Positions 42,345-50,859 of a DNA stretch of 64,000 nucleotides are shown in pieces (position 1 is the stretch's first letter; each line of letters begins with the position of its first letter). A program made the position numbers and the translations under genes. The stretch comes from Marinoscillum sp. 108 (GTDB taxonomy: Bacteria; Bacteroidota; Bacteroidia; Cytophagales; Cyclobacteriaceae). The DNA lies in assembly GCF_902506655.1 (NCBI RefSeq), contig NZ_LR734808.1, forward strand, positions 1,798,001 through 1,862,000, read 5' to 3'. A model generated the notes under the pieces. The model was not told the origin of the DNA, ran no database searches, and worked only from the letters and a program-made list of their open reading frames with translations.

Positions 42345-42553
42345 CATATGTTGACGTCCGGCTACTCTTAAGCGCCAAAGAACCTTAATCAGCATCTCAA
42401 TAAAATAAATATTCCAATTGACCATAAGTCACCTTCATTTTCTTTAATTTATTACAAAAAACGCATTTACTAAATCATGTTTCCCAAGACCGCACACCCA
42501 ACATCCATTTTGAACCGCTCTTGTTTTAATCTTTAAATTCTGCATAATCGGAA

Positions 42554-44098
42554 TTGAAACGCCTCGCTAAACATAACCTCATTAATTATCTCCAGGGAAT
42601 CTTTGATCACTCCCTTCATGGTATCGCTATGGTGGATGACACGGGTATTCCGTTTCTTGTCAATGCCAGACTTTGTCAGATTATAGGTTATTCAGAAACC
42701 GAGCTTACCTCTATGAGCTTTGGCCAATTCACTCATCCTGAGGACGTGGACAGAGACCTTAAACTTTTTGAACAACTCAGAAAAAATGAAATAGATCATT
42801 ACTCAATTGAGAAAAGGTACATCTCGAAAGCAGGCCATGTGACACCTGTGAAAATACACGTGACACCTGTAAAAAGTACAAAAGAAGGTCCATGGCATGC
42901 CATTGCGCTGATAGAAGATATTTCCATCCAAGAGAAAACAAGTAAAAAAATAAAAGCGGCGAATCAGCGGGCAAAAGACCTGAACAACCTGATGGAGGAG
43001 ACCTGGGAAATCGCCAAAATTGGCTCCTGGGAGGCGAATCTGGAGACCAAAGAAGTTATTTGGAGTAAGCCCATCTATAAAATCCATGGGGTACCCTTCG
43101 GAGAGGCCATTGATATGGATAAGGCATTTGGTTTTTTTCACCCGGACTATAGAGCCGCTGCCCAGGAAATCATAGCTAAATGTATAGAAACGAAAGGCGC
43201 CTGGAATGTCGACCTCAAAATAATCGCCAGGGACGGTGCTGAAAAATGGGTAAAAACGATTGGCCAACCTGTTTCCCACAATGATATAATGCTAGGGCTA
43301 AGAGGGATCCTCCAGGACATCACGGAGGTGAAAGAAGCCAATATTAAGTTGGCGCTTTATAATTCAACACTCGAAGAAACAGTCAGCGAACGTACCAGAC
43401 AACTTGAGAATGTCAATAAAGAGCTGGAGGCCTTTGCCTACTCCGTATCACACGATCTGAGGGCGCCACTCAGAGCCATCGACGGGTTCTCCAATGCCCT
43501 GACTGAGGACTACCTGGATATTCTTCCAGATACAGCCCAACGCTACCTGACCCGAATTTCTGACAACAGTACCCGAATGGGTAAACTCATTGATTCGCTG
43601 CTCAGCTTCAGCAGGCTCTCCCGATCCCAGACATCATTTCAAAGTTTCGGACTGGAGGAAAGAATCGATTCAATTATCCACAGCATTGACCCACCCATAC
43701 ATTGTAAAATCACAAAGGAAAATCTGGGTGATGTCTATGGAGACCGCATGCTCCTTGACCATGTTTTTCAAAACCTACTTTCTAATGCCATCAAATATTC
43801 ATCCCGGGAAAGTGCCCCCAAAGTTCACATTAAGCAGATCTCTCATCAAGATTCGGATGAAATCATCATTTCCGATAATGGAGTAGGATTTGATATGGCA
43901 TACTACGACCAACTATTTAGTATTTTTCAAAGACTCCATACCGAAACGGAATTTGAAGGATCAGGAGTAGGTCTCGCACTGTGCCAAAAAATCATATTGA
44001 AACACCATGGTAAGATATGGGCTGAAAGTAAAGTCGGAGAAGGCAGCACTTTTTGTGTGTCGCTACCCAAGAAAAGTATTGATAATCAATTATATTAG
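42554..44098 (+). CDS. PAS-domain sensor histidine kinase
   Basis: A 514-residue kinase from a TTG start. Two PAS domains: FDHSLHGIAMVDDTGIPFLVN and GYSETELTSMSFGQFTHPED (about 15-130), then WEIAKIGSWEANLETKEVIWS (about 150-275). A coiled linker precedes the HisKA box AYSVSHDLRAPLRAIDGF (H at about 302), and the HATPase has NLLSNAIKYS, DNGVGFD and GSGVGLALCQ. No membrane helix, so cytoplasmic. Similar to the kinases that precede Rcp1-like response regulators; a CheY-like protein gene follows by 14 nt. Confidence 0.92.
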   Translation: MKRLAKHNLINYLQGIFDHSLHGIAMVDDTGIPFLVNARLCQIIGYSETELTSMSFGQFTHPEDVDRDLKLFEQLRKNEIDHYSIEKRYISKAGHVTPVKIHVTPVKSTKEGPWHAIALIEDISIQEKTSKKIKAANQRAKDLNNLMEETWEIAKIGSWEANLETKEVIWSKPIYKIHGVPFGEAIDMDKAFGFFHPDYRAAAQEIIAKCIETKGAWNVDLKIIARDGAEKWVKTIGQPVSHNDIMLGLRGILQDITEVKEANIKLALYNSTLEETVSERTRQLENVNKELEAFAYSVSHDLRAPLRAIDGFSNALTEDYLDILPDTAQRYLTRISDNSTRMGKLIDSLLSFSRLSRSQTSFQSFGLEERIDSIIHSIDPPIHCKITKENLGDVYGDRMLLDHVFQNLLSNAIKYSSRESAPKVHIKQISHQDSDEIIISDNGVGFDMAYYDQLFSIFQRLHTETEFEGSGVGLALCQKIILKHHGKIWAESKVGEGSTFCVSLPKKSIDNQLY

Positions 44099-44112
44099 AT
44101 AAAGCCATTGCC

Positions 44113-44562
44113 ATGGATATAAGAGAAAATCAATACGATACAGTGGTTCTGGTAGAAGATAACCCTGACGATGCAGAGCTGACCATGAGGTCTCTCAACT
44201 CATTGCAACTCGGCAATCAGATCATTTGGCTGAAAGATGGAGCAGAAGCCATTAACTATCTTTTTGGCCAACAACCAGACCAATCACGTAGAGTATCTAA
44301 CCGACCTAAACTCATCCTACTGGATCTCAAGCTCCCAAAAGTAAATGGTATTGAAGTTTTGAAAAGAATAAAGTCAGATGACCAGATGAAAACTGTGCCC
44401 GTGGTGGTAATGACTTCATCTAATGAATCTGTGGACCTAAGGACTTGCTATGAGCTCGGTGTGAACAGCTTCGTCACCAAGCCCATCAATTATCAAGAAT
44501 TTATAGAAGCCACCAAAAATATTGGCTTATACTGGCTACTGGTCAATCAGGTGCCTAATTAA
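44113..44562 (+). CDS. Single-domain CheY/Rcp1-type response regulator
   Basis: A 149-residue receiver: VVLVEDNPDDAELTMRSL (acidic pocket), PKLILLDLKLPKVNG (phospho-acceptor Asp), VVVMTSSNES and NSFVTKPINYQEF (conserved Lys). The spacing with an extra loop after LNSLQLGNQIIWLKDGAEAINYL is that of Rcp1-like single-domain regulators. Partner of the preceding kinase. The next gene starts 28 nt downstream. Confidence 0.95.
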   Translation: MDIRENQYDTVVLVEDNPDDAELTMRSLNSLQLGNQIIWLKDGAEAINYLFGQQPDQSRRVSNRPKLILLDLKLPKVNGIEVLKRIKSDDQMKTVPVVVMTSSNESVDLRTCYELGVNSFVTKPINYQEFIEATKNIGLYWLLVNQVPN

Positions 44563-44590
44563 GCGTCATTACTTCTTAAGTAAATCTGTT

Positions 44591-46336
44591 ATGAAGATCC
44601 TTTATTTAGAAGACAACACCAGTGACTATGAGCTACTGGACCTGTCTCTACAGAAAAGTAACCTGGAGTTTACCCTGGACCGTGCTGAAAACAAGGCACA
44701 ATACCAGAAAGCTCTGGAAACCCATTATGATATTATCATTTCGGATTATAACCTGCAGGGTTTCACAGGTACTGATGCGCTCAAAATGCTGCGTGAAAAA
44801 GACCAGTCCATTCCATTCGTGGTGATCTCAGGCACTGTTGGGGAAGAGCAGGCCGTCTCTCTGCTTCACTACGGCGCCAGCGATTTTTTACTGAAGAAGA
44901 ATGTAAAAAAACTACCCATCATTATCGAAAGAGTACTCAGAAATAAGATGATTGATGACGAGCGCCGAAACTTCCAAAAGGAGCTCATTAATAAAAACCT
45001 CATCCTTGATTCACTTTTTAATAGTTTCGAGGACATGGTATTCCTGAAAGATACCAATGGCACTTACCTGAAAGTCAACACCGCTTTTTCACGATTTTTC
45101 GGCTTTACCGAAAAGGCTATCCTGGGAATGACAGATGGAAACCTATTCGACAAAAACATTGCTGAAAAGGCACAGGAAACTGACGAGCACGTCCGGAACA
45201 ACAAACTCTCTATCACCTACGAGATATTATTTACGGGCACAGATGGTGTCAGCAGAATACTGGAAGTGGTGAAATACCCGGTACTGGATGGCAATGAGGT
45301 CACCGGAGTGGTAGGCTCCTCCAGAGACATTACCGAACGAAAAATGCTGGAAGAGAAAAATGCCAAAAGCCAGTACATCCTCAACCAGGCCGAGCAGCTC
45401 ACCTATTCAGGAAGCTTTCAGTACGATTCGGAAGTGGATATACTTAGCTGCTCCCCTCATTTTGTGAAGATGATGGGTATACCTGGAAATATCAACAAAA
45501 TCTCCCTTATGAAATTTTTGGGTCTGGTTTATAAAGATGATCACAAGATTTTCAATGACGAAATAGACAAAGTGCTGGATAAAAAAGTCACTGTCACCAT
45601 TGACCACAGATACATCCCTAACGGCTCCAAACAGATAAGATATGGCCGTACCACCATTAGTCCAGACTACAGTACCGGCAATGCCAGCATCTTCTATGGC
45701 ACCATTGTGGATACTACCTCCGACTATGAAAATGACATGGCGCTGCTCAACATTCAGGAGCTGGAAAGAAGCAACATTGCCAATGAGCTCCATGACAACC
45801 TTGGTCAGAAAATGAGCGCTTCAGCACTTTTTCTGGATGGCCTGGTGTCTAAATATCCCGAAGACACTGAGCTCACTAAAGTGGCCAATATGATCAATAC
45901 CTCCCTCACGCAAATCAGATCCCTCTCCAATACGCTTTCGCTGAGCAGCATCAAGGAGATGGGGTTGGAGGATTCACTGAGACAGCTTCAGGATCAGATT
46001 CCTCTCTCCATAGAGTTTGAGCTTCATTACTCTGTAGACGAGAGTTCTATCTCTGAGTTTATCAGTACCCAGACGTTTCGCATCATTCAGGAAGCCATCA
46101 ATAATATTCAAAAACACAGTGAAGCCAAAAGGATAGAAATAGACATTGCTCAGGCCCAAAGTGTGATTACGCTCAAAATCAGAGACAATGGCAAAGGCTT
46201 TGACATCAATGCCGGAGTGAGGGGTAATGGCATTCGAAACATGGAGCAAAGAGTAAAAAAATGCAATGGACTGATCCATATAGATTCAAAAATCAATGAA
46301 GGAACCTTTATTGACATTAAACTCCCAATTAAATAA
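44591..46336 (+). CDS. Hybrid receiver-PAS histidine kinase of the NarX/DesK (HisKA_3) type
   Basis: A 581-residue protein starting MKILYLEDNTSDYELLDLSL (ATG 44591). An N-terminal receiver domain has DIIISDYNLQGFTG; PAS domains occupy about 135-390 (DSLFNSFEDMVFLKDTNGTY; YSGSFQYDSEVDILSCSPHF). The HisKA_3 box NIANELHDNLGQKMSASAL carries the phospho-His, and the HATPase ends DNGKGFDINAGVRGNGIRNMEQRVK. This class normally partners LuxR-type regulators; one starts 7 nt downstream. Its receiver may take phosphate from the first kinase, giving a relay. Confidence 0.93.
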   Translation: MKILYLEDNTSDYELLDLSLQKSNLEFTLDRAENKAQYQKALETHYDIIISDYNLQGFTGTDALKMLREKDQSIPFVVISGTVGEEQAVSLLHYGASDFLLKKNVKKLPIIIERVLRNKMIDDERRNFQKELINKNLILDSLFNSFEDMVFLKDTNGTYLKVNTAFSRFFGFTEKAILGMTDGNLFDKNIAEKAQETDEHVRNNKLSITYEILFTGTDGVSRILEVVKYPVLDGNEVTGVVGSSRDITERKMLEEKNAKSQYILNQAEQLTYSGSFQYDSEVDILSCSPHFVKMMGIPGNINKISLMKFLGLVYKDDHKIFNDEIDKVLDKKVTVTIDHRYIPNGSKQIRYGRTTISPDYSTGNASIFYGTIVDTTSDYENDMALLNIQELERSNIANELHDNLGQKMSASALFLDGLVSKYPEDTELTKVANMINTSLTQIRSLSNTLSLSSIKEMGLEDSLRQLQDQIPLSIEFELHYSVDESSISEFISTQTFRIIQEAINNIQKHSEAKRIEIDIAQAQSVITLKIRDNGKGFDINAGVRGNGIRNMEQRVKKCNGLIHIDSKINEGTFIDIKLPIK

Positions 46337-46343
46337 CGCCAAA

Positions 46344-46985
46344 ATGAAAACTACCATACTTCTAGTAGATGACCATGATATGATCCGTGACGCCATAAAG
46401 TTCTACTTTAAGGATGATCCTGACTATGAAATATGTGAAGAAGCACAAAATGGACTTGAGGCTCTGGAGATACTCAAAACAAAGAAAATAGACATCCTGC
46501 TCACTGACATCAATATGCCCGAAATGAACGGCATAGAGCTGATGGAAAGTGTACGGCAAAATCATAAAGAGCTGAAAGTGCTGGTGCTCTCCATGATCAA
46601 CGAAGCCAGCTATATCAACAAAATGATTGCGTTGGGAGCCTCCGGATATGTCCTAAAAAACACCTCTAAGTCAGAAATGCGCGATGCCCTGAATAAGATC
46701 ATGAAAGGTGAGGACTACTATGCAGATGCGGTGTACAAAACCATTGTTAATAGCATAGCCCGTAAAGCCCCCAAACAAAGGCTCACCATCGATGTGCCTC
46801 TTTCGGAAAGAGAGCGTGAGATCCTCCTGCTGATCGTCAATGAATATACCAATCAGGAAATTGCCGACAAGCTTTTCATCAGCACCCGTACCGTAGAGTC
46901 ACACAAGCGAAACCTATTGGAAAAGACAGGTTGCAAGAATGTGGCTGGTTTGGTGATGTACGCCGTAGAGCGAAACATCGTTTAG
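46344..46985 (+). CDS. NarL/LuxR-type response regulator, likely controller of the cassette array
   Basis: A 213-residue regulator from ATG 46344 (MKTTILLVDDHDMIRDAIKF). Receiver with IDILLTDINMPEMNG (phospho-Asp) and a C-terminal LuxR helix-turn-helix LSEREREILLLIVNEYTNQEIADKLFISTRTVESHKRNLLEKT. NarL-type proteins bind short inverted repeats. The repeated motif TGCG-CGAAACA-CGCA upstream of the cassettes is a good candidate target, since this gene is the closest DNA-binding regulator. Confidence 0.94.
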   Translation: MKTTILLVDDHDMIRDAIKFYFKDDPDYEICEEAQNGLEALEILKTKKIDILLTDINMPEMNGIELMESVRQNHKELKVLVLSMINEASYINKMIALGASGYVLKNTSKSEMRDALNKIMKGEDYYADAVYKTIVNSIARKAPKQRLTIDVPLSEREREILLLIVNEYTNQEIADKLFISTRTVESHKRNLLEKTGCKNVAGLVMYAVERNIV

Positions 46986-47053
46986 AGTGTCTTTCCAAGA
47001 CGAATGAGCACAACGTTACATTTTTTAAAAGCCCGATGTATGCGATAAAATCC

Positions 47054-47144
47054 TGTGTGAATCACGCAGGATTTTGCGTAAATAACCCAATTATTTCTTT
47101 GCGTGAGATGCTCTAATCTAAGACTCTCGGTTTTCTGAGCTTTG
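47054..47144 (+). promoter_or_regulatory. Shared regulatory element B and promoter of cassette 1
   Basis: TGTGTGAATCACGCA (47054-47068), then 5 nt, TTGCGTAAATAACCC (47074-47088), then AATTATTTC and CTCTAA (47111-47116), then exactly 21 nt to AGCTTTG (a -7-like element). Cassettes 2-4 have identical internal spacings (15-5-15-22-6-21). The start codon of the secreted-protein gene is 87 nt beyond the second motif. Confidence 0.75.
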
Positions 47145-47175
47145 TTTTATCATTTGGAACTAACCCCAACAGAAA

Positions 47176-47628
47176 ATGAAAAAGCTAGCCGTAATCGCAC
47201 TCACCATTCTTTTCATCCACACCTTAAGTGCCCAGGACATCACTGCCCGGACATACATAGAAAAAACGGTAGTTGCCAGCAAATTGGGAACTGCCATAGG
47301 TTACATCTTCCCTTGCAAGGTAGAGGTGGGAGGATTCTACCAAAAAAATGCCGATTTCATGAATGGCCATGAAATCACCAAGAGATTTTATGAGAAGGAA
47401 TTTGCAGGAATGTACCTCAACCTGCCACTGAAGCACTACCGAAAAATCAACTTTGATCTGAATATTCGCACGGGAGCTGTGAATGGAAAAAACTTTGTCA
47501 TCACTCCATCACTCCTCGGATCCTATAGGCCCGTAAAAGCCATCAAAATGGGGGTTGGATTGGGCACGAGAATGTTTCGTCCTACGTTACAAGCCGCTTT
47601 ATCCATAAGGCTTAGTAAGCTCCATTAG
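47176..47628 (+). CDS. Cassette 1: secreted 150-residue protein
   Basis: A 150-residue protein with a signal peptide (MKKLAVIALTILFIHTLSAQ). The mature part opens DITARTYIEKTVVASKLGTAIGYIFPC, then VEVGGFYQKN, GMYLNLPLKHY, FDLNIRTGAVNG and ends GLGTRMFRPTLQAALSIRLSK. Alternating hydrophobic residues and the aromatic ends suggest a small beta-barrel or outer-membrane beta protein. Paralogous to the genes at 48370 and 50372. No known family recognised. It is followed by its SiaC-like partner 58 nt downstream. Confidence 0.75.
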   Translation: MKKLAVIALTILFIHTLSAQDITARTYIEKTVVASKLGTAIGYIFPCKVEVGGFYQKNADFMNGHEITKRFYEKEFAGMYLNLPLKHYRKINFDLNIRTGAVNGKNFVITPSLLGSYRPVKAIKMGVGLGTRMFRPTLQAALSIRLSKLH

Positions 47629-47686
47629 TCATACTCCATATTTCACACCGCCCAAAATTTATATCCACTTAACCAGCAGACAAATT

Positions 47687-48094
47687 ATGAACCTTATCAC
47701 CAATCCCAAGCACGAAAAGGATGAGAAATTATTCAGCATCAAATTTGTAGAACCCCACAACCTGCTCATTATTAAGGGGTGGTCCATTACACCCGAACTC
47801 AACACCTACTATCAGGCTACCCGGGAGGGCATCATACGACACCTGACTATCAATAAAGGGCTGACCATTTATTTCTCCTACGAACTATTGCATTCTGTGA
47901 CCACAAGGTTTCTTTATAACATCGTCCAAATTCTCAACCAATTTCACGTTCTTGGAAAGCGTGTAAAAATCTATTGGGTTATTGATCAATATAATGAGCA
48001 ACTGATCGAACTGGGGACGGAGCTCAAAGCACTTAGTCATTTCAGCTTTGACCTGTCTCTTCCAAGCACCACCCTCTCTTCTCTGCTGGACTAA
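47687..48094 (+). CDS. Cassette 1: SiaC/DUF1987-like protein (divergent copy)
   Basis: A 135-residue cytoplasmic protein: LFSIKFVEPHNLLIIKGWSI, TPELNTYYQATREGIIRHL, LTIYFSYELLHSVTTRFLYNIVQIL, GKRVKIYWVIDQYNEQLIELGTELKAL. It has the same strand-helix plan as SiaC/DUF1987 proteins (G-x-S...W, a strand then a T-containing turn and helix, then V-x-W and a final E/G-rich helix). It is the most divergent of the four copies; the key Thr in HSVTTRF is kept. Such proteins act as phospho-switches in Pseudomonas SiaABCD. Confidence 0.55.
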   Translation: MNLITNPKHEKDEKLFSIKFVEPHNLLIIKGWSITPELNTYYQATREGIIRHLTINKGLTIYFSYELLHSVTTRFLYNIVQILNQFHVLGKRVKIYWVIDQYNEQLIELGTELKALSHFSFDLSLPSTTLSSLLD

Positions 48095-48369
48095 CTTCAG
48101 CACATCTCTTCTCATTGGCGCTATTATTAACGCCTCACCTCTTTAGCGTAATGATCTCCCTTTGAGGGACATCATATGTACAATATCTCTAAGACCTTCC
48201 CTGCCCATTCCAAGGCTCCCAATCAAAACAGTGTAGGTAAATTATCCTGCGCGAAACACACATCTCATTATGTGTATAACCCAATATTCCAATTCAGTGA
48301 CTCACTCTAACACAGGAGCCCCCCTTGCCCCAACTTTGCTTCATCATTAAATATTTAACCGCTGAACAA
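48095..48369 (+). promoter_or_regulatory. Gap with shared regulatory element C (promoter of cassette 2)
   Basis: 275 nt. Element C is at 48248-48283: TGCGCGAAACACACA, 5 nt, TTATGTGTATAACCC, then CTCTAA at 48305 and, after 21 nt, AACTTTG (48332-48338). The start codon is 48370. The first 150 nt hold nothing recognised; no shared 3' motif is present after cassette 1. Confidence 0.75.
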
Positions 48370-48822
48370 ATGAAAAAACTAATTACATTCTCAATCGCCC
48401 TATTATTAGCCCAGGCTATTTATTCACAAGACATCACTACCAAGTCCTACATTGAGCAAACTCAGGTTGGAAACAAATTGGGAACCGCAATAGGTTACAC
48501 CTTTCCATGCAAAGTGGAAATAGGTGGCTTCTATCAGAAAACCGCCGACTTCATGAATGCTCAGGAAATCACTGAAAGATTCTACGAAAAAGAATTCACC
48601 GGCATGTATGTCAACCTGCCCCTGAAGCACTATGGTAAACTCAATTTTGACCTGAACATCCGGACTGGGGCGGTCAATGGACAAAACTTTGCCATCACAC
48701 CATCGATACTGGGATCTTACAGTCCCGTCAAAGCCATCAAATTAGGCCTGGGGCTTGGCACCAGAATGTTTCGGCCTACACTACAAGCCTCTATTAGCAT
48801 CAAAATCAGCAAATTTCAATAA
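48370..48822 (+). CDS. Cassette 2: secreted 150-residue protein
   Basis: Start at ATG 48370 (MKKLITFSIALLLAQAIYSQ signal peptide); an upstream in-frame frame extension overlaps the promoter. The mature part, DITTKSYIEQTQVGNKLGTA through FDLNIRTGAVNGQNFAITPS to GLGTRMFRPTLQASISIKIS, is closely similar to the copies at 47176 and 50372. Function unknown; secreted or outer-membrane. The partner gene starts 35 nt downstream. Confidence 0.75.
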   Translation: MKKLITFSIALLLAQAIYSQDITTKSYIEQTQVGNKLGTAIGYTFPCKVEIGGFYQKTADFMNAQEITERFYEKEFTGMYVNLPLKHYGKLNFDLNIRTGAVNGQNFAITPSILGSYSPVKAIKLGLGLGTRMFRPTLQASISIKISKFQ

Positions 48823-48857
48823 GAACCTCAGTACTCACACTGCTAAAACAAAGAATC

Positions 48858-49289
48858 ATGAACGCTTACTCACTCTCTCCATCAATCAACGAAGTATCCC
48901 CCACCACAAATAGCAACCGAAAACTGCTCAGTATTAACTTCCTTGAAAACAAAAGTCTGCTCATCATCAAAGGGTGGTCATTGACACCTGAACTCAGAAC
49001 GGTCTATTCAGTGATCCTCGAGGAAATCCAAGACCACCTGGCTGTAAACGAAGGCATCACTATCAACTTTGAATATAAAATCTTTAATGCCTTCACGGCA
49101 CAGTTTCTATTCAAAGCCATCAAAACATTGAATCAAGCCAAAGCTCAGAGCAAGCAAGTCAACGTCAACTGGATTGCGGAAAAATACAACACAGAGATCT
49201 ACGAAATGGGAATGGACCTTAAGGAACTTTGTGAGTTCGATTTCAATGTGAATCTGAAACATCACACCATTTCCCCCTCTCTCAACTAA
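48858..49289 (+). CDS. Cassette 2: SiaC/DUF1987-like protein
   Basis: A 143-residue protein: LSINFLENKSLLIIKGWSLT, ILEEIQDHLAVNEGITINFE, YKIFNAFTAQFLFKAIKTLN, VNVNWIAEKYNTEIYEMGMD. The strand-FN-x-x-T-helix and V-x-W features follow the SiaC/DUF1987 plan, and the Thr in FNAFT corresponds to the phosphorylated Thr position in SiaC by alignment of the turn; this is an inference. Its 3' half is almost identical in DNA to the next copy. Confidence 0.6.
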   Translation: MNAYSLSPSINEVSPTTNSNRKLLSINFLENKSLLIIKGWSLTPELRTVYSVILEEIQDHLAVNEGITINFEYKIFNAFTAQFLFKAIKTLNQAKAQSKQVNVNWIAEKYNTEIYEMGMDLKELCEFDFNVNLKHHTISPSLN

Positions 49290-49622
49290 TTTAAAAAAGT
49301 GTCCTCGAAACAGGGCCCTAATCAGCGGTGATTTGGAAAGGCAGCTCTCGGGCTGCCTTTTTGCGTAAAGCCCATCGCTTAGGGTCACACTACCAAGTGT
49401 GGTCTACCCCCTATCCCTCCTCTCTAGCACTATTATCTTCAAAAAACATGCATTTCGCCTACCTCATACCACTATAGGTAAATCGTACTGCGCGAAACAC
49501 GCATCCCGTTGTGTGAATAACTCAATTATCACATTACGTGGGACACTCTAACTATAGAGCTATGAAAGCGTCAACTTTACATCATCATTAAGAAGCTTTT
49601 ACTCATTACAATTGCAATCACC
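49290..49622 (+). other. Intercassette region: 3' motif, terminator, element D and a deleted gene remnant
   Basis: AATCAGCGGTGATTT (49320-49334) precedes hairpin AAAGGCAGC...GCTGCCTTT (49337-49362), a terminator. Element D is at 49489-49523: TGCGCGAAACACGCA, 5 nt, TTGTGTGAATAACTC, CTCTAA at 49546, 21 nt, AACTTTA. At 49587 ATT AAG AAG CTT TTA begins an in-frame signal-peptide remnant (KKLLLITIAITMNTLAQ) that runs into the next gene. Confidence 0.75.
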
Positions 49623-50048
49623 ATGAACACTCTAGCACAAATCCTCCCAGCCACCCAAACCCCAGCCATTGAAGATAAGAAGCTATTGAAGATCAGCTTT
49701 ATTGAAAAGAAAAATTTTCTAAGCATCAAAGGATGGTCAGTTACACCTGAACTCAAAGTAGTCTATGCTGTACTCCTCGAAGAAATCCAGGATCACCTGG
49801 CCTCCTATGAAAGCATCACCATCAACTTTGGCTATAAAATATTTAACCCCTTCACAGCGCAGTTTCTATTCAAAGCCATCAAAACATTGAATCAAGCCAA
49901 AGCTCAGGGCAAGCAAGTCAACGTCAATTGGATTGCGGAAAAATACAACACAGAGATCTACGAAATGGGAATGGACCTTAAAGAACTTTGTGAGTTCGAT
50001 TTCAATGTGAACCTGAAACATCACACCATTTCTCCTTCCCTCAACTAA
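49623..50048 (+). CDS. Cassette 3: SiaC/DUF1987-like protein fused behind a deleted secreted gene
   Basis: A 141-residue protein (MNTLAQILPATQTPAIEDKK N-terminus; then LLKISFIEKKNFLSIKGWSV, and a 3' half nearly identical to cassette 2). The first codons AACACTCTAGCACAA match the end of a signal peptide (TLAQ); in-frame upstream codons KKLLLITIAIT complete it, but with ATT where the cassette start ATG would be. A deletion joined the secreted gene's start to this gene. If ATT initiates, the product could be exported; otherwise it begins at 49623. Confidence 0.65.
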   Translation: MNTLAQILPATQTPAIEDKKLLKISFIEKKNFLSIKGWSVTPELKVVYAVLLEEIQDHLASYESITINFGYKIFNPFTAQFLFKAIKTLNQAKAQGKQVNVNWIAEKYNTEIYEMGMDLKELCEFDFNVNLKHHTISPSLN

Positions 50049-50371
50049 TTCAAAATAGCGCCCTCGAAATGGGCCTTAATCAGCGGTGATTTGAAAAGGC
50101 AGCCCTCTCGAGCTGCCTTTTTTCGTAAAGCTCCACCGCTTTGATCACGCTTCCCAAAAACAATCCACCTTCATACCCTCCCCTCAGGGCTATTACCTTC
50201 CAAAAATCATGCATTTCGCATACCTCATACCACTATAGGTAAATCGTACTGCGCGAAACACGCATCCCGTTGTGTGAATAACCGAAATATCACATTACGT
50301 GGGACACTCTAACATGAGAGGCACGATAAGCTCAACTTTACATCATCATAAAGAACTCAAAACGTACTCAC
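50049..50371 (+). other. Intercassette region with 3' motif, terminator and element E
   Basis: AATCAGCGGTGATTT (50078-50092) and hairpin AAAAGGCAGC...GCTGCCTTTT (50094-50121) repeat the previous block. From about 50190 the DNA is nearly identical to 49437-49560. Element E (50250-50284): TGCGCGAAACACGCA, 5 nt, TTGTGTGAATAACCG, CTCTAA at 50307, 21 nt, AACTTTA (50334-50340). Confidence 0.75.
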
Positions 50372-50824
50372 ATGAAAAAACTATTTACACTCGCTTTTAC
50401 GATTTTTTTGGCCCAGGGAATCTATGCTCAGGGAATCACAGCCAAATCCTACATTGAACAAACTCAGGTGGGCATCAAACTAGGTACTGCCATCGGATAT
50501 ATTTTCCCCTGCAATGTGGAAATAGGTGGATTTCACCAAGAGCCTGCCAAATTCATTGACAACCAGGAATTGCCTTATAGATTTTACGAAAAGAAATTCA
50601 CTGGCATGTACCTTAACCTGCCCTTGAAGCATTATGATTTCATAGGCTTTGACCTGAACATCCGAACAGGTGTTACCAACGGACAAAATTTTGCCATCAC
50701 ACCTACGCTGCAGGGATATGTCAACCCTATTCCGGCGGTCAAATTAGGACTTGGCCTGGGGACCAGAATGTTCCAGCCTACACTACAGGCCTCTATCAGC
50801 ATTAAAATCAGCAAATTTCAATAA
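50372..50824 (+). CDS. Cassette 4: secreted 150-residue protein
   Basis: Signal peptide MKKLFTLAFTIFLAQGIYAQ; mature part GITAKSYIEQTQVGIKLGTA, IFPCNVEIGGFHQEPAKF, FYEKKFTGMYLNLPLKHY, FDLNIRTGVTNGQNFAITPT and ends GLGTRMFQPTLQASISIKIS. A paralogue of the cassette 1 and 2 genes with the single cysteine in FPC conserved. Unknown function, exported. The partner starts 35 nt downstream, the same spacing as in cassette 2. Confidence 0.75.
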   Translation: MKKLFTLAFTIFLAQGIYAQGITAKSYIEQTQVGIKLGTAIGYIFPCNVEIGGFHQEPAKFIDNQELPYRFYEKKFTGMYLNLPLKHYDFIGFDLNIRTGVTNGQNFAITPTLQGYVNPIPAVKLGLGLGTRMFQPTLQASISIKISKFQ

Positions 50825-50859
50825 GAACCTTTACTACTTACACAGCTAAACAAAGAACC

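Larger units (their letters stand above)
42065..42553. other. Divergent control region with a small membrane-peptide ORF
   Basis: 489 nt between the metal gene and the rightward kinase. It holds the regulatory element (site A, 42140-42176), the 35-residue peptide gene at 42237-42344, and about 200 nt of gene-free DNA before the kinase, where I see no second promoter of quality. Confidence 0.7.
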
